Source: Alphaproteobacteria bacterium (GTDB taxonomy: Bacteria > Pseudomonadota > Alphaproteobacteria > CACIAM-22H2). Taken from it: a stretch of 64,000 bases of DNA. The stretch lies in the NCBI GenBank assembly GCA_017308135.1, contig JAFKFM010000006.1, forward strand, positions 685,724 to 749,723. Direction: 5' to 3'. The notes beneath the pieces are model-generated. The model did no database searches, was not told the origin of the DNA, and worked only from the letters and a program-made list of their open reading frames with translations. A program made the position numbers and the translations under genes. Below are positions 8,309-16,436 of the stretch, in pieces (position 1 is the stretch's first letter; every line of letters begins with the position of its first letter).

Positions 8309-8574
8309 AGCGCGCAATCCTCACCTCGGGCCACGACACGATGGACAAGGTCTATGCGACGCTGTCCGTCGAGCTGGGGTTCCCCGCGTATTTCTCGCCC
8401 AATCTCGACGCGTTGTGGGATACGCTGTTGCGCGACGTCGAAGGCCCGTTCGAAATCGCCTGGCGCGACGCGGCCAAAGCCGGGCGCAAGATCGGGCCGT
8501 CCTTCAAGTCGCTGCTCGCGCTGTTCGCCGATCTGGCGGAAGCGCGCGGCGATTTCAAATTCCGCCGCCGGTGA
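8305..8574 (+). CDS. Barstar family RNase inhibitor
   Basis: 89 aa without a signal peptide, so cytoplasmic. It carries the barstar signature NLDALWDTL with Asp35 and Asp39, the residues barstar uses to plug the barnase active site, and the length equals classical barstar. The ATG overlaps the TGA of the RNase by 4 nt, so toxin and inhibitor are translationally coupled. It should bind the barnase-like product before export. Confidence 0.92.
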   Translation: MKRAILTSGHDTMDKVYATLSVELGFPAYFSPNLDALWDTLLRDVEGPFEIAWRDAAKAGRKIGPSFKSLLALFADLAEARGDFKFRRR

Positions 8575-8578
8575 AATC

Positions 8579-8791
8579 ATGCAGTTCCTTCTCGCCGTCT
8601 TTCCCTATCTGATCGGCGCCGCGTGCCTCGCGGTCGCGGCCACGCTGTTCACCGGCATGGGCGGCATGGCGCAAGGTGGCGAGTTCAACCGGCGCAACGG
8701 CAATAAAATGATGCGCTGGCGCGTCGGCTTGCAGGCGCTGGCGCTGCTGCTGATGCTGACCTACGCGTTGCTGCGCAAATACGCGGGCTAG
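8579..8791 (+). CDS. HIG1-like twin transmembrane protein
   Basis: 70 aa with two membrane helices (~1-25 and ~48-66) joined by a short basic loop, FNRRNGNKMMRWRV. This matches the HIG_1_N family, whose members associate with cytochrome oxidase in alphaproteobacteria and mitochondria. It starts 4 bp after the barstar stop and ends 3 bp before the next ATG, so it sits inside an operon. Confidence 0.75.
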   Translation: MQFLLAVFPYLIGAACLAVAATLFTGMGGMAQGGEFNRRNGNKMMRWRVGLQALALLLMLTYALLRKYAG

Positions 8792-8794
8792 GAA

Positions 8795-9358
8795 ATGGTC
8801 AAACTCACGCGCATCTATACGAAGGGCGGCGACAAAGGCGAGACGTCGCTGGGCGACGGCAGTCGCGTATCCAAGGATGCGCTGCGCGTCGCCGCGTTCG
8901 GCACGGTGGACGAGGCGAATGCCTGCGTCGGCCTCGCGCGCCTGCATACGAAAGGCGAAGCCGACGCGATGCTCGCGCGCATTCAGAACGATCTGTTCGA
9001 TCTGGGCGCGGATCTATGCACGCCCGAAACGCCCGATCCGAAATATCCGCCGTTGCGCATCGTGGAAGCGCAAGTCGAACGGCTGGAGCGCGAGATCGAC
9101 GCGATGAACGAAAGCCTCGCCGCGCTCAATTCCTTCGTGTTGCCCGGCGGTTCGCCCGCATCGGCGGCGTTGCATCTGGCGCGCACGGTCGCGCGCCGGG
9201 CGGAGCGCGAGATCGTGGCACTCGCCGCGCGCGAGCAGGTCAACCCCGCCGCGATCCGCTATGCGAACCGCCTGTCGGATCATCTATTCGTGCTGTCGCG
9301 CAAATTGAACGACGACGGCGCTGCCGACGTGTTGTGGGTGCCGGGCAAAAACCGCTGA
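8795..9358 (+). CDS. Cob(I)yrinic acid a,c-diamide adenosyltransferase (PduO type)
   Basis: 187 aa; transfers the adenosyl group of ATP to cob(I)alamin, giving adenosylcobalamin. Seen: IYTKGGDKGETSLGDGSRV at the N-terminus (ATP loop), GTVDEANACVG, and the later RTVARRAERE and NRLSDHLFVLSR motifs of the trimeric PduO/MMAB class. Last gene of the plus-strand run that starts at the barnase gene, 3 bp from the convergent gene stop. Confidence 0.93.
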   Translation: MVKLTRIYTKGGDKGETSLGDGSRVSKDALRVAAFGTVDEANACVGLARLHTKGEADAMLARIQNDLFDLGADLCTPETPDPKYPPLRIVEAQVERLEREIDAMNESLAALNSFVLPGGSPASAALHLARTVARRAEREIVALAAREQVNPAAIRYANRLSDHLFVLSRKLNDDGAADVLWVPGKNR

Positions 9359-9361
9359 GCG

Positions 9362-10786
9362 TTATTGCTCGCGCGTGTTTTCGTCGATGACGTTGAGGCC
9401 TTCGACCAGCGTCTTTTCGGCCTTGTCGGCGCCGACGACGAGTTCGAGCATACGCACGCTCGAGTAAAGCTCGGCTTCCACGTCCTGGCGGTTTTCGACC
9501 GTCAGGCCGCGCGAGCGGATATCGCCGAACAGGCGGCCGGTATGGCCGTCGATCTGGCTTTCGACGCGCTTGATCTCGTCCTTCAATTCCTTGTCGAGGC
9601 CGAGCTCGCTCGCGTATTTCGCCGCGAGTTGCAGGGCGAGCAACCGGTCTTCGACCAGCTGCATCTCCCCGATATCGCCTTCGCCCGCGGCCTTGGCGGC
9701 CAGGCGGCCGATATCGGCGAGCACGGCGCTGACGTCCTTGCTCGCGTTCTCGATGATGTTCGAGCTGACGACGTCCTTGAGCTTGATCTTGACGCGCTCC
9801 AGGCGGCGCGACGCGGCCGCCCCCGACTGGCCCTTCAATTGTTCGCGCCCCTGCGCGATGCCCTTCAGATGGTGCTCGATCTCCTTGGCGAGATCCTCGC
9901 GCACCGTGACCTTGCCGTCGTTCGATCCGCTGGCGATCGACCGGCGCACTTCTTCGAAGCGCTGTTCCATATCGGTCACCATCACTTCGGTGGTGATGGA
10001 GGCAAGCTCGCCCGTCGAGCCCGCCATGCCCTTTTCGGCGACGCGCACGAAGATCGACAGGATTTCGGTCGGCTGGTCGAGGCGCGCGACGAGCGCATAG
10101 ACGAGGACGGGCGCGCGCTGGCGCATGCGCGCGTCGACCGCCATCACGGTTTTGCCGATCGCTTCGATATCGTCGTCGGTCAGCGCCACGATGGGCTTGG
10201 GCGGCAGCGCTTCGCGCATGCCTTGGACCTCGACCGCGATTTCCATGACGTCGGTGATGTCCTGGAAGTCGAGATACATTTCCGGCCCGCCCAGCTTGGG
10301 CGTGATGTCGGCGCGGTAGGAAACGTTCTTTTCCGCGCGCGTGACGATGTCGCGCATTTCCTTGGCGCATTGCGGCCACAGGCGCGCGCCCAGTTCCAGC
10401 CACGAGGCGTGGTTCTTGGGCATCGCGCGGATCGCGGTTTCGATCTGCTCGATCTCCGTGCGGCCCAGCTTGTCGACCATCATGTCCCAGGCGGGATCGA
10501 TGACGGCGCGGCTGATCTTGCCGATGATCTTCGACTGCGTCTTGGGCGCGTTGGTCAGCATGTCCTCGAACGGCATGGCGAACAGGCGCTTGGCGCTCAT
10601 GCGCCGGTTCGGCCGGACGAGTTGCAGACGCGGACGGAATTGGCCCAGCAGGCCCAACGCCGTCTGATCGGTGTGGTTGCCGGCGCGCTTGCCTTCCAGC
10701 GCCCACACGATCTCGATCAGCGTGGACTCCGGAATCTGCGAGAGCCGCTGCGACAGGTCGCCCAACGCTTTGGTTACGTCGGTCAT
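9362..10786 (-). CDS. Large helical hypothetical protein (474 aa)
   Basis: No known domain recognised. The protein is soluble and predominantly helical. It starts MTDVTKALGDLSQRLSQIP, has a central region with IEAIGKTVMAVDARMRQRAP, and a charged heptad-rich C-terminal half (~270-420) that looks coiled-coil. Its ATG overlaps the stop of the upstream gene (10783-10786, ATGA), so the two products are made together. No enzymatic motif seen. Confidence 0.75.
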   Translation of the reverse strand: MTDVTKALGDLSQRLSQIPESTLIEIVWALEGKRAGNHTDQTALGLLGQFRPRLQLVRPNRRMSAKRLFAMPFEDMLTNAPKTQSKIIGKISRAVIDPAWDMMVDKLGRTEIEQIETAIRAMPKNHASWLELGARLWPQCAKEMRDIVTRAEKNVSYRADITPKLGGPEMYLDFQDITDVMEIAVEVQGMREALPPKPIVALTDDDIEAIGKTVMAVDARMRQRAPVLVYALVARLDQPTEILSIFVRVAEKGMAGSTGELASITTEVMVTDMEQRFEEVRRSIASGSNDGKVTVREDLAKEIEHHLKGIAQGREQLKGQSGAAASRRLERVKIKLKDVVSSNIIENASKDVSAVLADIGRLAAKAAGEGDIGEMQLVEDRLLALQLAAKYASELGLDKELKDEIKRVESQIDGHTGRLFGDIRSRGLTVENRQDVEAELYSSVRMLELVVGADKAEKTLVEGLNVIDENTREQ

Positions 10787-11892
10787 GCGGCTTTCGCCTT
10801 ATACTTTTCGAGGCGGGTGCGCAGATCGGCGTCGATCGTGCCGGTGACCCAATCCTCCATTGGTTTGACGAGCTTGCGGCGCTGCACGCCGATGTCGCGG
10901 ATCTTGTCGCGCCGCGCGCCGGTGACTTCCTCCTCGGGAATGATCGGCAGAATGCGCGCGAGTTCCTGCACCACGGCCTGTTGTTCGTGCGGCGCCTTGA
11001 CGACGGCGTCTTCCCACATCGCGACGAGCAAATCCCAGCCGTCGAGCATCCACGAAATACGCTCGATCGCGTCGCCGATTTCGGTCTGCGACTTCTCCCA
11101 CGTGGCGACGGTCTTATCGATTTTCTCGAGATAGGCGTCGGCGATCGCGAACGTCTCGGCGGCGAGTGCCGAGGTTTCGCGCGCGACGAGGCTGGCGAGT
11201 CCGCCCAGCGGCGCGTATTCGGATTTATCGACTTCCGACCAGCCGCCGATCGAGTTCGCGAATTCCTCGATCCGCTGGCGCATGCGGCGCAGGCGGGGTG
11301 CGCGCGTCAGCTTCGGCGTGCCGATGGGACCGAGCAGATCCGACCACGCTTCGACGCGCGCGTAGAGCTCGTTGCCCTCGATATTCACCTTGTGCGCGAC
11401 GCGCGCCAGAATCAGCTTCGCCTGCTGGCGGCCCGTCTCGCTCTGCACATGGGCGAGCGTGATCTGCAGCTGCCCTTCGGACAATTGCGTGACCGTTTCC
11501 GACAGCAGCGAAAACTGGATCAGCAATTTGAAATCTTCCTGCTCCTTCAGCAGGGCCTTCGCTTGCTTGGCGGCGGCGGGGCCGGCCAAGCCGGTCGCGG
11601 CGGTGCGCATCGTGGCGCCGCGCACGGCTTCGGGCGTCGAGGCGCCCGCTTCGTCGAGCGCTCGATGCAGAACCCGATCATGGACCGTGAGCGAGAACAC
11701 TTCCGGCAGAGACTTCCACCCCAGAATGTAGTTGCCCTTCGCGCCGGAAGGGTTGGGCACGACGAGCTCCAGCTCGTCGTAATGACCTCGGACGCGGCTG
11801 CCGACGATGATCGGTGTCGTGAACGGCACCGATGCCCCCCGCTCGGCGAAGGTCGGGGGAGCCCAGAACGATTTCGATACGGCTCCGTCCAT
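10783..11892 (-). CDS. Hypothetical protein (369 aa), first gene of a two-gene operon
   Basis: The N-terminus (~1-85) is beta-rich with WAPPTFAERGASVPFTTP and LELVVPNPSGAKGNY, followed by a long helical region. There is no signal peptide or membrane helix. No family recognised. Coupled to the 474-aa helical protein by a 4-nt overlap, suggesting a complex. The upstream 186 bp separates it from the divergent SnoaL-like gene and shows no strong promoter motif. Confidence 0.72.
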   Translation of the reverse strand: MDGAVSKSFWAPPTFAERGASVPFTTPIIVGSRVRGHYDELELVVPNPSGAKGNYILGWKSLPEVFSLTVHDRVLHRALDEAGASTPEAVRGATMRTAATGLAGPAAAKQAKALLKEQEDFKLLIQFSLLSETVTQLSEGQLQITLAHVQSETGRQQAKLILARVAHKVNIEGNELYARVEAWSDLLGPIGTPKLTRAPRLRRMRQRIEEFANSIGGWSEVDKSEYAPLGGLASLVARETSALAAETFAIADAYLEKIDKTVATWEKSQTEIGDAIERISWMLDGWDLLVAMWEDAVVKAPHEQQAVVQELARILPIIPEEEVTGARRDKIRDIGVQRRKLVKPMEDWVTGTIDADLRTRLEKYKAKAA

Positions 11893-12078
11893 CGTTCTTG
11901 TTCGTCCAACCCGTCCGTTCGACCAATCACGCGAAAGGGGCCCGGTGCGGCAAGGTTGCCGCGCCGAAACCCCGGCAACTTATCCCCAGAACCTAGCAGA
12001 TCAGGTATTATCAGGCCAGAGATCGCCTATTTGAGTCAAATTGTTAATATCTCGATTCGCAAAATGAGACGACCGAAT

Positions 12079-12516
12079 ATGTCCCGTCCGGCAGTTCCCC
12101 GTTTCGATCCAGCCCGCGAGCGCCAAGCCGTGCTGTTCGCCAACGAAATCTTCTATCGGGCCTTCACGGATCGGGATTTCGCGGCGATGGACCGGATCTG
12201 GGCCAAGGCAACGTCGGTCGCCTGCATTCACCCCGGCTGGCCGATCCTGACGGGCCGCGACGCGGTGATGGAAAGCTGGCGGCGCATTTTGTCCGGCCCC
12301 GCACCATCCAGCGTGCCGGTCGAGCCGGACGTCGTTTTCGCGGGCGAAACCGCGCTGGTTGTGTGCCTGGAATCGCTCGATGGCGGCAAAGGCTGGTGTG
12401 CGGCGACCAACGCCTTCATACGGGAAGGCGGCGAATGGCGGATGGTGCTGCATCAGGCGGGCCCCGCGCCCAAACCCGCCGAGCCGCCGCCGGCCGATGC
12501 CCCGCGCGCGAATTAA
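12079..12516 (+). CDS. SnoaL-like / NTF2-fold protein
   Basis: 145 aa with the cone-shaped NTF2 pattern: a long first helix (ANEIFYRAFTDRDFAAMDRIWA), then CIHPGWPILTGRDAVMESWRRI and strands with GWCAATNAFIREGGEWRMVLHQAGPAP. Proteins of this subgroup (nuclear transport factor 2 family) are mostly uncharacterised. A start at 12064 (MRRPN...) is equally possible; neither has a strong SD. The C-terminal tail is Pro/Ala-rich. Confidence 0.8.
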   Translation: MSRPAVPRFDPARERQAVLFANEIFYRAFTDRDFAAMDRIWAKATSVACIHPGWPILTGRDAVMESWRRILSGPAPSSVPVEPDVVFAGETALVVCLESLDGGKGWCAATNAFIREGGEWRMVLHQAGPAPKPAEPPPADAPRAN

Positions 12517-12577
12517 TCTCACCTTCCGGTGAGGGAAATCCATCTTCCGGACCCAATGCGGGAATTATGCTGGCGCC

Positions 12578-13489
12578 ATGGCCTATCGTCTTCCGCCGCT
12601 GAAAACCTTGCGTCTGTTCGAGGCAGCCGCCCGCCACGCGAGTTTCAAGAACGCCGCCGCCGAATTGGCGCTGACGCCCAGCGCCGTCAGCCACGGCATT
12701 CAGACGCTGGAGGATTGGCTGGGCGCCAAGCTGTTCGCGCGCGGGCCCGGCGCTTTGTCGCTGACCGAGAGCGGCCGCGACTATCTGCCCAAGATCCGCG
12801 ACGCGCTGGAAATCATCGCGCGGGCGAGCGACGGCGTGCCGGGGCGGCGCGCCAACGGCAAGCTGACGGTCAGCGTGGCGCCGACTTTCGGCTTGCGCTG
12901 GCTCGCCCCCAATCTCGATAAATTCGGCGAAGCGCATCCCGGCATCGAGATCACGCTCGACACCAGCCAGCGCCAGGTCGAATTCCCGCGCGACGGAATC
13001 GACGTCGCGATCCGCTTGGGGCGCGGCGACTGGCCGGACCTCACCGCCACGCTGCTGTTCCACGAATGGCTCGTCCCCGTCGCCGCACCCGCGATCGCCG
13101 CCGAAATCAGAAGCGTCGCCGATCTCGATCGCCACGCGTCGATCCGCCTCGTCTCGGCGCGCGACGATTGGGAGTCGTGGCGCGAATTGGCGGGTGCGCC
13201 GCCCGCCGGGCCCGACACGCCGCCCGCGCGCAAGGTCGATTCGATCATCATGGCGTTCGAAGCCGCCGCTGCCGGTGCGGGTGTGGCGATCGGGCGCTTG
13301 CCGTTGATGGGGGCGGAGATCGCGCAAGGCCGCGTCGTGCCCGTGCTGGGGCCGGCGCGGCGCTCGCGCTCCGCCTATTGGCTCGTCTCGACGCGCGAAG
13401 CGATGGCGCGGCCGGAAGTCGCCGCGTTCCGCGCGTGGGTGAAGGCGCTGGTCAAGAAGCTGCGCCGCCCGCCGGTGCCGCACGCGTAA
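12578..13489 (+). CDS. LysR family transcriptional regulator (GcvA-like)
   Basis: 303 aa. Winged HTH at residues ~5-65 (LPPLKTLRLFEAAARHASFKNAAAELALTPSAVSH, then LEDWLGAKLF), followed by a periplasmic-binding-like effector domain (KLTVSVAPTFGLRWL onward). The LPPLxxLRxFEAAARH start and FGLRWLAPNL place it in the GcvA/AmpR-like group. Its 3' end overlaps the convergent enoyl-CoA hydratase gene by 38 bp. Target genes unknown. Confidence 0.92.
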   Translation: MAYRLPPLKTLRLFEAAARHASFKNAAAELALTPSAVSHGIQTLEDWLGAKLFARGPGALSLTESGRDYLPKIRDALEIIARASDGVPGRRANGKLTVSVAPTFGLRWLAPNLDKFGEAHPGIEITLDTSQRQVEFPRDGIDVAIRLGRGDWPDLTATLLFHEWLVPVAAPAIAAEIRSVADLDRHASIRLVSARDDWESWRELAGAPPAGPDTPPARKVDSIIMAFEAAAAGAGVAIGRLPLMGAEIAQGRVVPVLGPARRSRSAYWLVSTREAMARPEVAAFRAWVKALVKKLRRPPVPHA

Positions 13490-14246
13490 GCCACGCGTCC
13501 AGCGCCACGCGCAAATCGCGCGTCGGCACCATCTTGGCGAATTGCTCGCTTTCCACCAGCAAGCCTTCGCCGATCGGCAGATTGATCCCGCGCGTCGTCG
13601 CCGCGATCACCGACGCCACGGCCAAGGGCGAATGCCGCACGATCTTGTGCGCAAGCTCCAGCGACGCCGCCATCAGATCGGCGTGCCCGACGACGCGATT
13701 GACGAGCCCCAATTCCAGCGCGCGATAGGCGTCGAAACTGTCGCCGGTCAGCAGCAATTCGAGCGCACGCTTGCGCCCGGCCAAGCGCGGCAAACGCTGC
13801 GTGCCGCCGAAGGTCGGCGGCATGCCAAGCTTGATCTCGGGCTTGGCGAACATCGAGCGCGCCGAAGCGACGGCGAGGTGTGCCGCCTCGGTGATTTCGC
13901 ACCCGCCGCCATAGGCAAGCCCGTTCACCGCCGCGATCACCGGCTTGGGGAAGGCCTCGATGCGCGCGGTCAGCGTCTGGCCGCGGCGCACGAAATCGCG
14001 CACGGCTTGGAACGCGCCCGCGCGCACGCTTTCGGAAAACTGCGGAATGTCGCCGCCGGCCGAGAACGCGCGCTGACCGGCACCCGTAAGAATGACCGCG
14101 TGCAAATCGGGATCGATCTCGATCGCGTCGAGCCGGGCGAGCAACGCGTCGGCGGTCGCGTAGTCGATGGCGTTGAGTTTCTTGGGCCGGTTCAGCGTCA
14201 GGATCGCGATCTTGCCGTCGCGATGGAACAGCACTTCGTCTTGCAT
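13452..14246 (-). CDS. Enoyl-CoA hydratase/isomerase family protein
   Basis: 264-aa crotonase-fold protein. Seen: the oxyanion-hole block AFSAGGDIPQF, AAVNGLAYGGGCEITEAAHLAVAS containing the first catalytic Glu (CE), and FAKPEIKLGMPPTFGGTQRL with the second Glu (PE). Both hydratase acids are present, so 2-enoyl-CoA hydration is plausible. The ATG at 14246 follows GGAGG. Substrate range is not readable from sequence. Confidence 0.9.
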   Translation of the reverse strand: MQDEVLFHRDGKIAILTLNRPKKLNAIDYATADALLARLDAIEIDPDLHAVILTGAGQRAFSAGGDIPQFSESVRAGAFQAVRDFVRRGQTLTARIEAFPKPVIAAVNGLAYGGGCEITEAAHLAVASARSMFAKPEIKLGMPPTFGGTQRLPRLAGRKRALELLLTGDSFDAYRALELGLVNRVVGHADLMAASLELAHKIVRHSPLAVASVIAATTRGINLPIGEGLLVESEQFAKMVPTRDLRVALDAWLTRAAPAGGAAS

Positions 14247-14371
14247 CGATACCTCCGTCGGGATCGCCGATCCTGGCGGCGGCGATGGCGCAAGGGCGAA
14301 CGAGATTTTTTCGTGTGCGGGTGAATCGATCGCGTTTGGCGCAAGGCGACCTTTCGGCTGCAATCGGCCGC

Positions 14372-14479
14372 ATGAATTATGAATTTCCCGAAGCGCCCCG
14401 CCCGCAGAACATGCCATCGATCGCTGCCGCGATCGTGGCACTCGCTCTCTACGTCGCGTTCTATACGCTGGTGGTTTAG
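14372..14479 (+). CDS. Putative 35-aa membrane peptide
   Basis: Reads MNYEFPEAPRPQNMPS followed by one hydrophobic helix ending FYTLVV. The SD is weak. It lies in the gap between the enoyl-CoA hydratase start and the convergent DUF423 stop, and its stop overlaps the DUF423 stop codon. Supported only by a sensible small-membrane-protein layout. Confidence 0.4.
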   Translation: MNYEFPEAPRPQNMPSIAAAIVALALYVAFYTLVV

Positions 14480-14847
14480 CGCCGCCCGAAGGCCGACAGG
14501 AACAGCAGCAGCCAGCCGGCCAGGAACGCCATGCCGCCGGCGGGCACGAGCGCGCCGAGATCGAGCCCCAGCAACGCGCGCGCGTAAAGCCCGCCCGAGA
14601 ACATCAGCACGCCCAGGGCGAAAGCGAGGCCCGCGAAGGACAGGCGGAAGGTCAGGCGCTTTTCGCTCAACGCCGCAATACCGATCAGCGCCAGCGCGTG
14701 GATCGCCTGATAGAGCGACGCGGTGCGCAGCCATTCCTTGCCCGCATCGTCGATTCCGGGGTAATGCGCGCCCATCGCCCCCATCGCGACCGCGACGAAG
14801 CCGTACAGCGCACCCAAAGCGAGCCAGAACCGCATGATCGGAATCAT
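14476..14847 (-). CDS. DUF423 membrane protein
   Basis: 123 aa with four predicted membrane helices. The family pattern is clear: GALYGFVAVAMGAMGAH near the N-terminus, then TASLYQAIHALAL, and LMFSGGLYARALLG followed by VPAGGMAFLAGWLLL. DUF423 proteins are inner-membrane proteins of unknown function. The start at 14847 has AAGGAA 6 nt upstream; 14835 is an in-frame alternative. Confidence 0.88.
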   Translation of the reverse strand: MIPIMRFWLALGALYGFVAVAMGAMGAHYPGIDDAGKEWLRTASLYQAIHALALIGIAALSEKRLTFRLSFAGLAFALGVLMFSGGLYARALLGLDLGALVPAGGMAFLAGWLLLFLSAFGRR

Positions 14848-14913
14848 GCCATTTCCTTGCGACGCCGCAAATCGGATAACGTGCGTCCTTGCGTTCGGGC
14901 GAAGGAAATGGCG

Positions 14914-15693
14914 ATGGATCAGGGCTTGGCGGGCAAAACGGCGATCGTGACGGGGGCGTCGCGCGGTATCGGGTTGGCGATTGCCGAGAAACTCGCGGCC
15001 GAGGGCGTCAACGTGCTGCTGGTCGCGCGCTCGGGCGATTTGCTTAGCGCCCATGCCGACCGGTTGTCGCGCACGACGCCGTGCGCCGCTTTCGCCGCCG
15101 ATCTGCGCGACGCGGATGCGGCTTCCCAAGCGGTGGCGGCCGCGCTCGCGCGCTTCGGGCGGCTCGATTTTCTGGTGAACAATGCCGGCGCCACCAAGCG
15201 CGGCGATTTCGCGACGCTGACCGATGCCGATTTTCACGACGGCTTCGCGCTCAAGTTCCACGGCACGGTGCGTATGGTTCGCGCTTCGTGGGCGGCGTTG
15301 AAGGAAACGCGCGGCGCCATCGTCAACATCATCGGCGCGGGCGGGCGCACGGCGTCGGGCGATTTCACGATCGGCGGTTCGGTCAACGCGGCGCTGTTCA
15401 ACTTCACCAAGGCGATCGCGCAACCTGCCACGCGCGACGGGATCCGCGTCAACGGCCTCAATCCGGGCTGGATCGAAACCGACCGCTTGAAGGGAAGGCT
15501 CGCGCAAGCGGCGAAGGACAAGGGGATCGACGAAGCGACGGCGCGCGCCCAGGCGCTGGCCGAGCTCAAAGTTGCGCGTTTCGGCCAGCCGGCGGAGATC
15601 GCCGATTTGGCCGCGGCCCTCCTCGGGCCCCGATTCGCCTATGTGCAGGGGGCACTGATCGATTGCGACGGCGGGCTCACGCGGGCGCTTTAG
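14914..15693 (+). CDS. SDR-fold protein lacking the canonical catalytic Tyr/Lys
   Basis: 259 aa, Rossmann fold: TGASRGIG (13-20) and NNAG (89-92) are intact, so NAD(P) binding is likely. The active site is unusual. The Ser position reads NIIGAGG, and the YxxxK motif is replaced by G154-x3-N158 (IGGSVNAALFNFTK). The C-terminal GQPAEIADLAAALL and the closing GALIDCDGGL remain family-like. It may use different chemistry or be non-catalytic. The ATG at 14914 has AAGGAA upstream; 14908 is too close to the SD. Confidence 0.88.
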   Translation: MDQGLAGKTAIVTGASRGIGLAIAEKLAAEGVNVLLVARSGDLLSAHADRLSRTTPCAAFAADLRDADAASQAVAAALARFGRLDFLVNNAGATKRGDFATLTDADFHDGFALKFHGTVRMVRASWAALKETRGAIVNIIGAGGRTASGDFTIGGSVNAALFNFTKAIAQPATRDGIRVNGLNPGWIETDRLKGRLAQAAKDKGIDEATARAQALAELKVARFGQPAEIADLAAALLGPRFAYVQGALIDCDGGLTRAL

Positions 15694-15745
15694 GGCCCTG
15701 AAAACAAGGGGTTTTCGGACCCGGCAGCGCGGGCGGCCCCGGCAG

Positions 15746-15774
15746 TTGCATCTTGGGCCCGCGTCCTGTAGGTT
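15746..15774 (+). promoter_or_regulatory. Candidate promoter of tRNA-Thr
   Basis: TTGCAT (15746-15751) and TAGGTT (15769-15774) are separated by 17 bp, about 30 bp upstream of the tRNA 5' end. The -10 match is modest. Confidence 0.35.
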
Positions 15775-15802
15775 CCGCGCCGCTTCGAAATGCCCCCGGT
15801 GT

Positions 15803-15877
15803 GCCGCAGTAGCTCAGGGGTAGAGCAGCGCATTCGTAATGCGCGGGTCGGGGGTTCAATTCCCTCCTGCGGCACCA
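15803..15877 (+). tRNA. tRNA-Thr (CGT)
   Basis: 75 nt including an encoded CCA. Acceptor GCCGCAG pairs with CTGCGGC; D-arm GCTC...GAGC; anticodon stem GCGCA/TGCGC with loop TTCGTAA, giving anticodon CGT; T-loop TTCAATT. Decodes ACG. Confidence 0.97.
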
Positions 15878-15916
15878 TTTCTCGACGATAAAAGAGACGC
15901 TTGTCGCGGTGCCGAT

Positions 15917-16330
15917 TTAGCCGCCGTTCTTCGCCGCGTCCTTCATCACGCCGGCCAGCAAGCCATAGGTTGCGGTCCAGGCGGCTTGCGTATCCGGCGT
16001 GAACTTGTCGCCCAGGCCCTGCTTCAACGTGAACAGAAGTGCGGCACCGACGATGTCGTAATGCTCGTCTTTCACGCCGTACTTGACGTGGCGCGCGCCC
16101 AGCTTCGCCACCGCATCCGCGATTTTATCAACTTGGTGCAGATTGGTGACCGCCGTGCCGATCATCTGCATCAACTTCTTCTTCTGGTCCTTCATCTCCT
16201 GCGGGAACATGGCGCGGACCTGCGGCGCGGTCGCGAACAGGCGGTCGTAAAAAATATCGGCCGCCGTATCGGCGATCGGCGCCACCAGCTTGAAACTTTC
16301 CTGGACGAGTTTGACTTGCTCCGGCGTCAT
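15917..16330 (-). CDS. Single-domain globin
   Basis: 137-aa heme protein of the flavohemoglobin-type globin family (Vitreoscilla-Hb-like). Seen: an A-helix start MTPEQVKLVQESFKLV, then FYDRLFATAPQVRAMFP (the B-C-D region), and proximal histidine H81 in LGARHVKYGV; the distal region has Gln near position 49. There is no reductase domain, so a separate electron donor would be needed. Likely oxygen or NO binding. SD GGGAG lies 8 nt upstream of the ATG. Confidence 0.9.
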   Translation of the reverse strand: MTPEQVKLVQESFKLVAPIADTAADIFYDRLFATAPQVRAMFPQEMKDQKKKLMQMIGTAVTNLHQVDKIADAVAKLGARHVKYGVKDEHYDIVGAALLFTLKQGLGDKFTPDTQAAWTATYGLLAGVMKDAAKNGG

Positions 16331-16436
16331 CGGTCGGCTCCCGTCAATTCGAAGTTGAGGTCAGCAATCGCGCGGCCCACAAATTTTGGCGCACGATTCT
16401 GCGAGATCGCCGTGATGGATGCGAATAACGTGCCGC

